64,000 nt of DNA from Ekhidna sp051379705. GTDB lineage: Bacteria > Bacteroidota > Bacteroidia > Cytophagales > Cyclobacteriaceae. Made by a program: the position numbers and the translations under genes. The notes under the pieces are model-generated. The model made no database searches and was not told where the DNA came from. It saw only the letters and a list, made by a program, of their open reading frames with translations. Location of the stretch: assembly GCF_051379705.1 (NCBI RefSeq), contig NZ_CP179868.1, positions 3,658,001 through 3,722,000 of the forward strand. The letters are read 5' to 3'. The number at the start of each line of letters is the position of its first letter. Position 1 is the first letter of the stretch. Below, in pieces: positions 1 through 8,367 of this stretch.

Positions 1-13
1 TGCTATGTATATG

Positions 14-33
14 TAGTGGGCCCACCAGGGCTC
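14..33 (-). repeat. Truncated copy of the tRNA 3' end
   Basis: These 20 bases are identical and in the same orientation to 115-134, which cover the last ~17 bases of the neighbouring tRNA and its discriminator base. No T-loop, anticodon arm or D arm continues from this copy, so it is not a second tRNA. It could be an attachment-site scar from a tRNA-targeting integrative element, or part of a dispersed repeat. The left flank is outside the window, so the choice stays open. Confidence 0.6.
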
Positions 34-72
34 CCCGTGCTCGTTGCACTCCACGGGGCAGGCTTCTCGCCT
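33..72. repeat. GC-rich double hairpin next to tRNA fragment
   Basis: A 7-bp inverted repeat CCCCGTG/CACGGGG (33-39 with 52-58) is followed at once by a small AGGC/GCCT hairpin (60-63 with 69-72). Its base composition is far richer in GC than the surrounding AT-rich DNA. It directly abuts the truncated tRNA copy at 14-33 and may be part of the same repeat unit. No function is recognised. Confidence 0.4.
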
Positions 73-86
73 CATTAAGTGGTAAC

Positions 87-112
87 AAAAAAACCTCACA
101 TAGTGAGGTTTT
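87..112 (-). terminator. Rho-independent terminator of the tRNA
   Basis: A 10-bp stem (90-99 with 103-112) with a 3-base loop is followed on the minus strand by a run of seven T (87-93). It begins 6 bases beyond the mature 3' end of the tRNA, the classical arrangement for a tRNA transcription terminator. Confidence 0.8.
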
Positions 113-117
113 AATAG

Positions 118-191
118 TGGGCCCACCAGGGCTCGAACCTGGGACTTACTGATTATGAGTCAGTTACTCTAACCAACTGAGTTATAGGCCC
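118..191 (-). tRNA. tRNA with CAU anticodon, probably tRNA-Ile2 (lysidine type)
   Basis: The minus strand folds into a full 74-nt cloverleaf: 7-bp acceptor stem, ACTC/GAGT D stem, 5-bp anticodon stem with loop CTCATAA, 5-bp T stem with loop TTCGAGC, and discriminator A. CCA is not encoded. A CAU anticodon fits elongator Met or Ile2. The acceptor stem has consecutive C4-G69 and C5-G68 pairs and A73, which are recognition features of TilS, the enzyme that converts C34 to lysidine, so Ile2 is favoured. A terminator follows at 87-112. Confidence 0.85.
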
Positions 192-261
192 TCACATTAA
201 AGTGATTGTTCCTTTTAAAAGGGAGCGCAATATTACATATTTGCGATTTAATAGCCAACGA

Positions 262-897
262 ATGTCTGACCTACTGCAAGGCGTAGATGCCATAATTTTT
301 GATTTCGGAAATGTATTGATTGACCTGGACTATCCAAGAGTCATCAAAAGATTCTCTGAAGTCGCCAAAAAGAATACTCAAGAGATTGAAGAACTGGTTG
401 TTTCTGCACCTGTGCTCCAACAATTTGAGCGAGGAATGATTGGCCCGGATGAGTTTCGGGCAGAGATCAATAAGCTTTTGGGTACCAAGATGGGAGAGCG
501 CCAGTTTGAGAGTATTTGGAATAGCATGCTTAAGTCAATTACCAAGCAGCGGATGGATAAGGTGTTGAAAATTGGTCAAAAGTATAGAACCTATATTCTC
601 TCCAATACCAACATGATCCATGAGATTGCTTATGAAGAAATGATCATGGAAGCAACAGGACGACCAAGTCTGCGAGATTTTGTGGACGAGGTGTTCTATT
701 CACATGAAATAGGTTTGCGCAAACCGAACCTCAACTGTTATGAATATGTTATAGACGAGATTGATAATTATGCATCAAGAATGTTGTTCCTTGATGACCG
801 TCTGGATAATGTCGAGGGTGCACAGAAAGCAGGAATGAAAGCAGTGCAGATTTTTGATGCAGACAAACAGCTAAACGAAATTTTCGAGCTTGGATAA
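262..897 (+). CDS. HAD-IA family phosphatase, YihX-like
   Basis: Predicted cytosolic haloacid-dehalogenase-like phosphatase of 211 residues. Motif I is FDFGNVLID with nucleophile D14; the usual second Asp is Gly, as in the YihX (glucose-1-phosphate phosphatase) subfamily. Motif II is ILSNTN, motif III the Lys of GLRKPN, and motif IV LFLDDR. The frame extends upstream to a GTG at 202, but the ATG at 262 places motif I at the usual distance from the N terminus. It overlaps the next gene by 8 bases and is probably cotranscribed with it. The sugar-phosphate substrate is inferred from subfamily resemblance only. Confidence 0.85.
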   Translation: MSDLLQGVDAIIFDFGNVLIDLDYPRVIKRFSEVAKKNTQEIEELVVSAPVLQQFERGMIGPDEFRAEINKLLGTKMGERQFESIWNSMLKSITKQRMDKVLKIGQKYRTYILSNTNMIHEIAYEEMIMEATGRPSLRDFVDEVFYSHEIGLRKPNLNCYEYVIDEIDNYASRMLFLDDRLDNVEGAQKAGMKAVQIFDADKQLNEIFELG

Positions 898-2110
898 GCA
901 GTTAAAGACCAAACTCATTCAATTGGGTTTATTTATTCTTACATTCATTACCACCACCTTTGCAGGTGCTGAGTGGACGTTGGGACGGTTTTTACTATAC
1001 GGGATGACATGGAATGATTTTCTTTTTGGATTGAATTTCTCTGTTCCATTTCTACTCATCCTTACTGTTCATGAGTTCGGACATTACTTCACAGCCCGGT
1101 ACCACAAAATCAATGTAACTCTTCCCTATTATATTCCGATGTGGTTTGGATTTATTGGTATGGCTTCCTTGGGCACAATGGGTGCGTTCATCCGCATCAA
1201 AGAAACCATTTTTAGTCGTGTAAAATATTTTGATGTTGGCGTTTCAGGACCTGTTGCCGGATTTGTGATCGCAGTTGTTCTTTTGGTTTATGGTTTCCAA
1301 AGTCTTCCTGAGACAGAATATATCTATGAAGTGCATCCTGAGTATGAGGTTTTTGGTGAGAACTTCGAGGAGCGAATGGAAGGACTGGATACCTTGATTT
1401 TAAAAAAGGATCTGAATCCAGAAAGACTTACTTACGAAGCGCTTCAAGATACGATTGATACGAGTAGGGAAGGAGCCGTATTTTTTGGAGACAATATTTT
1501 AATGAATCTAGGCAGGAAGTATCTGGCGCCTGACGATCGCTACGTGCCGAGTTCGCGTGAACTCATGCACTATCCAATTCTATTAGCTGCGTATCTAGCA
1601 TTTTTCTTCACTGCACTCAATTTGCTACCTATTGGTCAGCTAGATGGAGGGCATGTGTTGTTTGGATTATTCGGTCCGAAAAATCACGCAATAATATCGA
1701 GAGTAATGTTCACAGGGTTTCTGTTTTATGCAGGTTTGGGATGGGTGACGAGTGCAGATTTGATCAATACTTCAATTGAGAGCATTGGAAATTTCCTGAT
1801 AAGTATTGCTATCTATATAATAGTGGTATACTGGAGTGCTTATAGTGTCTTTAAAGAAAAACGAAATCGGCTACTATATGCGACTGTGATGTTTACGGTG
1901 CAATTCTTCGTAGCATCTACTTTGAAGGTCGAAGGATATACGGGCTGGCTTCTTTTTTCAATCTTGATCGGAAGGTTTATCGGAGTAGATCACCCTCCGG
2001 TTGTTGATAATAGCCCTTTATCCACAGGAAGAAAAATACTTGGCTGGGTAGCTCTGGTCATATTTATCCTCAGCTTTAGTCCTCAGCCATTGGTGGTTGA
2101 AGGCCTTTAA
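890..2110 (+). CDS. M50 family site-2-type membrane metalloprotease
   Basis: Integral membrane zinc protease of 406 residues. The zinc-binding HEFGH motif is at 61-65 in a transmembrane helix, and the third ligand D252 lies in the NLLPxxxLDGGH motif near 245-255. About six to seven further hydrophobic segments are visible, with a soluble insertion near 140-225. Homologues cleave transmembrane substrates inside the bilayer. No PDZ domain is evident, so it is not a typical RseP. The start is a TTG overlapping the 3' end of the HAD gene by 8 bases; the next in-frame Met is near residue 39. Its stop overlaps that of the convergent rhodanese gene. The substrate is unknown. Confidence 0.88.
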   Translation: MDKQLKTKLIQLGLFILTFITTTFAGAEWTLGRFLLYGMTWNDFLFGLNFSVPFLLILTVHEFGHYFTARYHKINVTLPYYIPMWFGFIGMASLGTMGAFIRIKETIFSRVKYFDVGVSGPVAGFVIAVVLLVYGFQSLPETEYIYEVHPEYEVFGENFEERMEGLDTLILKKDLNPERLTYEALQDTIDTSREGAVFFGDNILMNLGRKYLAPDDRYVPSSRELMHYPILLAAYLAFFFTALNLLPIGQLDGGHVLFGLFGPKNHAIISRVMFTGFLFYAGLGWVTSADLINTSIESIGNFLISIAIYIIVVYWSAYSVFKEKRNRLLYATVMFTVQFFVASTLKVEGYTGWLLFSILIGRFIGVDHPPVVDNSPLSTGRKILGWVALVIFILSFSPQPLVVEGL

Positions 2111-2406
2111 AGCTCAGTGTAAGCTATAATACCACCGAGCATGTTTCTAACATTAGTAAATCCCTGGTTGTTGAGAAACTTCTTTGCTTGACCAGATCTT
2201 CCTCCAGACTTGCAGTGAACTACAATTTCTGCCTCTTTCATATGTTCTATTTCTGAAAGTCTGGTAGGTAGCTCTCCCAATGGAATAAGCTGAGCTCCTA
2301 TGTTGCGCTCTTCATATTCCCACTCTTCTCGTACATCAATAAAATGGAATTTTTCGCCGGCATCGAGGCGAGATTTTACGTCCTGGCAAGTAATATCCTC
2401 GTTCAT
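2107..2406 (-). CDS. Single-domain rhodanese-like sulfurtransferase
   Basis: A 99-residue single rhodanese domain with no signal peptide, so probably cytosolic. The active-site loop HCKSGGRS carries the persulfide-forming C65, and the DVREEWEYEERNI segment is the usual rhodanese CH2-type motif. Its ATG overlaps the stop of the upstream T9SS gene by 4 bases, making it the last gene of a seven-gene minus-strand run. Physiological donor and acceptor are unknown. Its stop overlaps that of the M50 protease in a shared TTAA. Confidence 0.9.
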   Translation of the reverse strand: MNEDITCQDVKSRLDAGEKFHFIDVREEWEYEERNIGAQLIPLGELPTRLSEIEHMKEAEIVVHCKSGGRSGQAKKFLNNQGFTNVRNMLGGIIAYTEL

Positions 2407-4262
2407 CTTTTAATGATTTTTAGTGTTTGATCACCTTCTTTTCGGTGAATGGTAAGCAAATATAAACCTGCCTTCAAACTAGAAAAATCGTGAGTCCTTT
2501 TTACACTTTCTTTTAGCCATATTCTCCCCGTAAAATCAATCAAAGTTATGGATTGATAGTTTCCTTCGATTTGGATAGGTCCTGTTGTGGGATTTGGATA
2601 AGCTTTAATTCCAAGGTTTTCTGCACCGGTACCTAAGACCAGACTGTCCACTTTGGCAAAAACAGGTCGGATCATTAGCGCGCCTTGTAGGCGAACATTT
2701 TGTTCCCATTCACCATCCTTATTTTCATAAATAAATTCTGATCCAGATGGATTACTTCTGTCGAAACCTATTCCTATGTATTCGTTTTTGCTTTGCTCAT
2801 AGCCGATGTAGAATGTATCAGCAAGAGTAAGAGGACTTGATAATTTGTAGCGTGTAAACTCATTTAGAGTTGTGGCATTTATAACTCCAATATCTTGTGT
2901 TCTTATAGGCTCGGAATTTAGGTTTTTGAAAATCCTTAGCTCAAGCGCGCTGCCTGCGCTTATCGGATCGATGTTCGGAAAATGAATATCAACATGAGTT
3001 AACGTATCGGGAATTTCAAGCCAATATTGAACCGCTACCTGGGCACCATTTATGTTTGTTCCTACTGCATATTCGGCAGTACCGTCATCATAAGCATAAT
3101 AGTCGTGCAGTGTGTACTCAGAGAAAATGGTGTCATTGAATTGATCAATGTTTAATGGATCAAATAGGGTGTCAATATTGTCGCGTATATACACCTTGGA
3201 TTGAAGAACCAAGGAGTCCAATGAGGGTAAGAGAGAGAGGTCAAAATCTGAAGTTTCTACGCTGAGTGCAGATCTGGCGCTAAATGGATCCACATTTACC
3301 GGAATGGTTGGTTCGTCCCCAAAATCAACTGAATCTATGAATGTTGAAGAGACTAATTCGTAAAGCTCTAATTTATAACGCGACGGTACGCCAGCTCCGG
3401 AGGCATCTGGCTTTTCTAAAGCCGAGGCAATCATCGAAACTGCGCTGCTGTAGCTGGATAAATCATTGAATATCTGTTTTGCTGGAATGGCATTATAGGG
3501 ACTGATTGGTGAGCTGGGGACGCTGCTCAGGGAAATGTCCTCGTAGTAGAAGTCATCGTCCGCTCGATTATCGTCAAGAAAAATATAGTCTAAGTGCCAA
3601 GCATCAAAAGGACCATCTTTGTCACCAAATGACTGAAATCGAAAGACAAAGTCTTGCGTCAGAAATACCGATTCCACATCTTCGGCTACTTGTGTAAAGA
3701 CCGAATCCTGATCTGATTCTAAGTCGCCACCATCCATTGACCAGATGGTTCTCCAGCCTTCATTGGTTGGAATGTTGGGACTGTAAAACTGTAGTCTGAT
3801 TGAATCACCTTCTTCCGGTATCTCTACCTGTCCACCAGCTTGCCAATAAAATGAGAGTACAACATCGGCTTTTCCTTGTAAGTCAATGGTGTCTGATTGT
3901 AACTGATCTGCCCAGGGATCCGAACTTGTATTGAAAGCACCGTTGGAATCCAGGCCATCGAAGGTCACCACTTTATATGTAGGAGGATTTATTGCAAGCG
4001 TTGCGTTAACATAGACATCTTTGCTTTGTTCCTGATTCCATTGCAGAGCCGAGTCGCCTTCCCAAACTCTGACTGCATTGGGTGTTTCTGAATATGTCAT
4101 GGAAAAGTCATCCCAAAAAGGGAGTGATGCCTGATTTACAATTTTGGATTGAGAAACCCGGCCTTTACTATTTTCCTGTGGTTTAATAATTGGCTTAATG
4201 GTAAGCTGCGAATAGCCTACCTGCACAATTAAAACCAATATGACAATAAGAAGCCTTCTCAT
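2403..4262 (-). CDS. Secreted protein with type IX secretion sorting domain
   Basis: A 619-residue exported protein. A Sec signal peptide occupies residues 1-19, ending VGYSQ. The C-terminal ~75 residues, from AYPNPTTG to the final KIIKR, form a type A type-IX-secretion sorting domain. The middle has no catalytic motif that I recognise; beta-rich adhesin-like segments containing DxWHLDYIFLDD suggest jelly-roll or MAM-like modules. The start overlaps the stop of the PASTA gene by 4 bases, and the stop overlaps the start of the rhodanese gene, so the three are probably translationally coupled. Function unknown beyond cell-surface or secreted location. Confidence 0.85.
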   Translation of the reverse strand: MRRLLIVILVLIVQVGYSQLTIKPIIKPQENSKGRVSQSKIVNQASLPFWDDFSMTYSETPNAVRVWEGDSALQWNQEQSKDVYVNATLAINPPTYKVVTFDGLDSNGAFNTSSDPWADQLQSDTIDLQGKADVVLSFYWQAGGQVEIPEEGDSIRLQFYSPNIPTNEGWRTIWSMDGGDLESDQDSVFTQVAEDVESVFLTQDFVFRFQSFGDKDGPFDAWHLDYIFLDDNRADDDFYYEDISLSSVPSSPISPYNAIPAKQIFNDLSSYSSAVSMIASALEKPDASGAGVPSRYKLELYELVSSTFIDSVDFGDEPTIPVNVDPFSARSALSVETSDFDLSLLPSLDSLVLQSKVYIRDNIDTLFDPLNIDQFNDTIFSEYTLHDYYAYDDGTAEYAVGTNINGAQVAVQYWLEIPDTLTHVDIHFPNIDPISAGSALELRIFKNLNSEPIRTQDIGVINATTLNEFTRYKLSSPLTLADTFYIGYEQSKNEYIGIGFDRSNPSGSEFIYENKDGEWEQNVRLQGALMIRPVFAKVDSLVLGTGAENLGIKAYPNPTTGPIQIEGNYQSITLIDFTGRIWLKESVKRTHDFSSLKAGLYLLTIHRKEGDQTLKIIKR

Positions 4263-5110
4263 TGATTGTCCAGAATCGTTGCGGTATTGCTCAATGAATC
4301 AGGCTTGTATATCCATATATCCACTTGGTCTCCTATTTTAACTCTCCGCTCAGGTCTTGGATACTGCTGCTGAACAGTGCCCGGAGCAATTTCCCTATAG
4401 TTAAGAATGTCATTGCCTGCAGAGTCAATCGCCGAAAACCCCGCCAGTGATTTATCGGTCATACTTATTTTACCAATTTTAAGACCAGAACCAATGATGG
4501 CAATCTCAGCTTCTTCCTGATCAAGACCAATCAGGCGTGGAGATTGAAATACTGTATTACCATATCCATCACCAACAATAAGATCAATTGACGAACCTTT
4601 TTCTATTCGCTCACCTTCGAGCACTGCCCTTCCATTCATTCGTGCTTCATGAACCACACCAAAAAATACATCTGGGACGTATTTTACTGCTCCACGTTTT
4701 AGGTCATATGATTTCAATACCATCATTGCACTTTTTAAGGATAAGTCTTCCACTTTAGGCATTCGCACTTTTGGGGGACTTTCTGCATTTAGTGTAACGT
4801 ATATTTTACGATTTTCTTTCACCTTGGTGTTAGGTGTTGGCACTTGGCGAAGTACGGCAAGTGGTGGATAATCCGGAGAATAGCTAGAGTCTGCGGTTGG
4901 CTCAAACCTCAAACTTCTCTTGCTTAAAAATTCTTCAAGTTCATCGACGGTCATTCCCTTAATATCGGGTACGGTAATGGTCTCACCATGGTTGGTTGTA
5001 AAGGGAAGCCATATATAAAAAACAATGATTACGATCAATAGGGAGCTCCCAATAAGCACGCCCAAATGCATCAAATAATCTTTTGCGCCGGTTGGTTTTC
5101 GAAATGACAT
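4259..5110 (-). CDS. PASTA-domain membrane protein
   Basis: A 283-residue protein with a short cytosolic N terminus, one transmembrane segment (about 15-36) and three tandem PASTA modules outside (about 43-110, 112-182 and 183-270), each with the VPxxxGxxxxxA/E pattern. PASTA modules in other bacteria bind peptidoglycan or beta-lactams. There is no kinase or transpeptidase domain, as is usual for Bacteroidota PASTA proteins. It sits 34 bases downstream of the M43 protease gene and overlaps the T9SS gene by 4 bases. A cell-wall sensing or anchoring role is inferred from the domains. Confidence 0.85.
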   Translation of the reverse strand: MSFRKPTGAKDYLMHLGVLIGSSLLIVIIVFYIWLPFTTNHGETITVPDIKGMTVDELEEFLSKRSLRFEPTADSSYSPDYPPLAVLRQVPTPNTKVKENRKIYVTLNAESPPKVRMPKVEDLSLKSAMMVLKSYDLKRGAVKYVPDVFFGVVHEARMNGRAVLEGERIEKGSSIDLIVGDGYGNTVFQSPRLIGLDQEEAEIAIIGSGLKIGKISMTDKSLAGFSAIDSAGNDILNYREIAPGTVQQQYPRPERRVKIGDQVDIWIYKPDSLSNTATILDNQ

Positions 5111-5144
5111 AGTACTTTTAAAATGAAGGGATAAACCTAATCAA

Positions 5145-8078
5145 TTAGCGATTAATAAACAGTTTTTGTGTGGTGTTGAATTGACTTCCTTCAATATTCA
5201 GAAAGTATAAACCTTGCTGACTTGGAGCCTTATACTCCAGTATCTGGTTTAAAGCATTTTCAATTAAATCCTCAAAAACGATTCGTCCGCTGATGTCTAT
5301 AAGTTTCACAACGACTTCTTCCTTCTGAGGTAAATTGAAGCCAACATTGAATCGTGAGGTAGCGGGGTTAGGGAAAACTCGAGCAATATCTTCGTAGGAA
5401 GGGGGAGAGTTGCCTCGAATATTTATATCATCTATGAAAAGATCATTGCCTCCGCCAGGCGTGAATACAAATGCTATTCGTATGTTATCATCAAAGAAAA
5501 ATGAGTGAGATAGATCTAGCTCATATTCTTTCCAGTCTGTATCTGACATTGGAATCCATTTTTCATTGAGCGTCATAACTGCAAGTGAATCTGAATGAGC
5601 ATCCAGCAATACCGTAGGGTAAGATTCTCCACAATCGGTAGAAAGTAATACTTGCAAGCGATCGTTGAATCCATCTCGCGATGCATAAGATGCACGAAAA
5701 TATAATCCTGCACTGTCTAAACCTCCTGTATTTAGTTTAGGGCTGATAAACCAGCTGGAGATCCCAAGCTCATTCACGCCAAAGCCATTAACTTTCAATA
5801 CTCCGTTTGAAGAAATTTCAGATCTCTTAAATAAGGTCTTTTCTCCGAAACTCGTCAAATTCCAATTATCCTGCGATTCAAAATCTAAGCTTAGCGGATA
5901 CTCGTCCTCCAATACATTCCTATTTAGCATAATCTCAATGGAGTTTTCAATTATAGATTCATCAGAAACTCCATTGACTAACGTAATTTCTGCACCAACA
6001 TTATTGTCCCCTTCACTGATGTTGCTTGCATTTATGGTAACAGTTGAATAATCTTTCGAAGGAATGTTTAATCCGTCAAAGTTGGCAAAACTGGTATCAC
6101 CATTAATGTGGTATTTTACTTCGAAAGAGGTTATGTTTTGTGATCCTACATTTCTGATTCTAAGATCCAGTTCTGAGTTTTCTGCACAGGTAATTAAAGG
6201 ACCATTGAGGTCAGTAGGCTTTATGTCATTTTCAAATAAGTTGGTCTCAACCACCTGAATGTCATCAATGTAAATGTTATTACTGCTTCCGTTTATTCCG
6301 ACGAAGGCAAACTGTACTCCATCTATGTCCCTATATTGAGTGATACTTAAAACTGTATCTACCCATTCCAATTGGTTAGCTGGAGTAAAATATGAATCCA
6401 ACTCTGGTGCTGTAGCGAGATTGGGACCAAAACTTGAGAATATTATGTCTGGAAATGTCTCACCGCAATCCAAACTAACCTTAACCATAAGACCATCATA
6501 GAATGCTCCAGTGGGATTTGCATGTGCGTAGCTAAAGAGTAAATCACCCGATGGTAATCCTGTCAAATCAAAAATGGGAGTCTTAAAAACGGTTGCTTCT
6601 CCGAACCATTCCGTATTATCAAAAGCTTTAAACAAATACGCTTGATTTGTTGGGCTATTTTTTGGAGCAGTTGTAACCTCCCATGGAAAACTTACTCCCG
6701 AAGGACCCAGTAATTTATGAGTTCCTTCGAAATTTTCTGAGAAAGGAAGGTTTACAGAACGGGTAAATGTAATGTCTCGTGCAATAGTGTTGTTTCCAGA
6801 ATTTGTATCTGTTCCACCATTTACACTGGTGATTTCAAAAGCTATTGAAGTTGGTGTTGAAGAGATTGATTTTGCAGAGAAAATGACTGTGTCACTAGAT
6901 TGAGGCGTAAGTGTTTGTGTAACAGTTTGAGCACTGCCATTTGGATTGCCATTAAGAAACAATTGTACATCATAAGTGGTAACGTCGGTGGAGCCGTGAT
7001 TTTCAATTCGCACAGATGGTATAATGCTGTTTCCACATTGTGCGTATTCAGGACTTATTATATCAACCGCTGCAAGATCATCAATAAATTTTGCTGGGCC
7101 GACAAGGCCTGGAGATGTAGTCAGTGAAATACGATTGATCGCATTGTCCATGACCGTGCGCATCCTTGTTTTTTGACCTTGTGTGAAAAGGTTCATACAG
7201 ATGTCATCTGTGTAGTCCATGTAATTTTGGAACATCTCAGGCTCTCCCGCTACACACACTAGATTATCGTCAGGATTTGGGAAAGTACACGGTGAGGTGT
7301 AATCGCCATTGTCAGTATTGGCGAGTGGTGTGTCATCTACAAAATCATCTGCAGCGCAATTTCCATCTCCCCAAATATGTCTCAATCCAAGCCAATGACC
7401 TACTTCGTGCGTAAGTGTCCGTCCAAAACTATCGAAGGTAGGAGTCGATAGATTTACTCCAAAGTATTCAAAATCAACCAGTACGCCATCAAAGGCATAG
7501 TCATCACTATCGTTTGTTATTCCATCGATATCTATAAGTGGAAAAGAAGCGTATCCAATAAATGTTTGCAGGTCCAATACATAGATATTCAGGTAATGTT
7601 CTGCTGGCCAATAGCTTTCTGATCGAAGAAGCGGACGATGAGAGCTGGCTCGGTAAACATCTCGGGACCCTTGAAGTCTAACGATCCCGTTGGTTGGATT
7701 TCCAGATGGATCTTGTTTGGCTAGTACAAATTCTATTTCAATATCCGCTGCTACCGGAAGAAATTCAGAAGGTGTGTTTATAGCATCTGCATTCATTCGC
7801 CTAAAATCAGCAGTCAATGAATCTATCTGCTCCTTGATTCGCTCATCAGAAAGGTTAACTCCAGTTCCCACTTGTTCACCTTTATGGAACACATGAACTA
7901 CAACAGGTATTTGATAAAGGGGAGCGGCAGGTGCTTTTGCATTTGTATTGCGATCTGCAATTTTTGTGCTTATCCAGTTTTCGAATGTGCCTGTGCTGGG
8001 TGCGACAGTTCCACAACGCTCTTGTGCGTGAATACTTAGTAAAGTAAAAAATAGACAGAAGAAAAACCCAATTCGCAT
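5145..8078 (-). CDS. Secreted M43 (pappalysin/cytophagalysin-type) metalloprotease, T9SS cargo
   Basis: Exported zinc protease of 977 residues. The signal peptide is at 1-19, followed by a prodomain-like region and an M43 catalytic domain with the extended zinc motif HEVGHWLGLRH (H224, E225, H228, H234) and a Met-turn in NYMDYTDD. Two adhesion-like repeats with CARDB/jelly-roll appearance follow, ending in a type A type-IX sorting domain (from ARVFPNPATS). An in-frame ATG at 8150 would give 24 extra residues and overlap the NFU gene; the chosen start gives a clean signal peptide 7 bases after the NFU stop. Probably degrades extracellular protein. Confidence 0.9.
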   Translation of the reverse strand: MRIGFFFCLFFTLLSIHAQERCGTVAPSTGTFENWISTKIADRNTNAKAPAAPLYQIPVVVHVFHKGEQVGTGVNLSDERIKEQIDSLTADFRRMNADAINTPSEFLPVAADIEIEFVLAKQDPSGNPTNGIVRLQGSRDVYRASSHRPLLRSESYWPAEHYLNIYVLDLQTFIGYASFPLIDIDGITNDSDDYAFDGVLVDFEYFGVNLSTPTFDSFGRTLTHEVGHWLGLRHIWGDGNCAADDFVDDTPLANTDNGDYTSPCTFPNPDDNLVCVAGEPEMFQNYMDYTDDICMNLFTQGQKTRMRTVMDNAINRISLTTSPGLVGPAKFIDDLAAVDIISPEYAQCGNSIIPSVRIENHGSTDVTTYDVQLFLNGNPNGSAQTVTQTLTPQSSDTVIFSAKSISSTPTSIAFEITSVNGGTDTNSGNNTIARDITFTRSVNLPFSENFEGTHKLLGPSGVSFPWEVTTAPKNSPTNQAYLFKAFDNTEWFGEATVFKTPIFDLTGLPSGDLLFSYAHANPTGAFYDGLMVKVSLDCGETFPDIIFSSFGPNLATAPELDSYFTPANQLEWVDTVLSITQYRDIDGVQFAFVGINGSSNNIYIDDIQVVETNLFENDIKPTDLNGPLITCAENSELDLRIRNVGSQNITSFEVKYHINGDTSFANFDGLNIPSKDYSTVTINASNISEGDNNVGAEITLVNGVSDESIIENSIEIMLNRNVLEDEYPLSLDFESQDNWNLTSFGEKTLFKRSEISSNGVLKVNGFGVNELGISSWFISPKLNTGGLDSAGLYFRASYASRDGFNDRLQVLLSTDCGESYPTVLLDAHSDSLAVMTLNEKWIPMSDTDWKEYELDLSHSFFFDDNIRIAFVFTPGGGNDLFIDDINIRGNSPPSYEDIARVFPNPATSRFNVGFNLPQKEEVVVKLIDISGRIVFEDLIENALNQILEYKAPSQQGLYFLNIEGSQFNTTQKLFINR

Positions 8079-8085
8079 GGGTCCA

Positions 8086-8364
8086 TTAGTTTGCAAATGG
8101 AAGTTTGGCATTCGGATCATCCGGCGAGGTAATATTAACAGCATGCACACTCTTTATTTCCGGCACCTCTCGTTTTATCGCTTCCTCTACGCCAGCTTTT
8201 AGTGTCATAGTAGACATAGGACAAGAACCACAGTTACCCATAAGTTCTAATATAACATTCATATCGCTATCTACCTCTAAAACCTTAACATCACCGCCAT
8301 CAGCCTCAAGGTAAGGGCGAATCGCATTCAATGCTTTTTCTACTTTTTCTATTAGTTCTGACAT
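8086..8364 (-). CDS. NFU-type iron-sulfur cluster carrier
   Basis: A 92-residue stand-alone NifU C-terminal (NFU) domain with the cluster-binding CxxC in the GNCGSCPMS segment and the usual ADGGDV motif near the N terminus. Homologues carry and deliver [4Fe-4S] clusters. It starts 3 bases after the stop of mrp, another Fe-S carrier, so the two probably act in the same maturation step and are cotranscribed. Confidence 0.92.
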   Translation of the reverse strand: MSELIEKVEKALNAIRPYLEADGGDVKVLEVDSDMNVILELMGNCGSCPMSTMTLKAGVEEAIKREVPEIKSVHAVNITSPDDPNAKLPFAN

Positions 8365-8367
8365 ATG

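Noticed and set aside
14..72. A second tRNA gene
   Set aside because: Only the 3' acceptor part matches; T loop, anticodon and D arm are absent.
33..72. CRISPR or phage attachment array
   Set aside because: A single hairpin pair with no spacer periodicity and no cas or integrase gene in the window.
118..191. Elongator or initiator tRNA-Met
   Set aside because: Not excluded, but C4-G69, C5-G68 and A73 favour tRNA-Ile2 with the same CAU anticodon.
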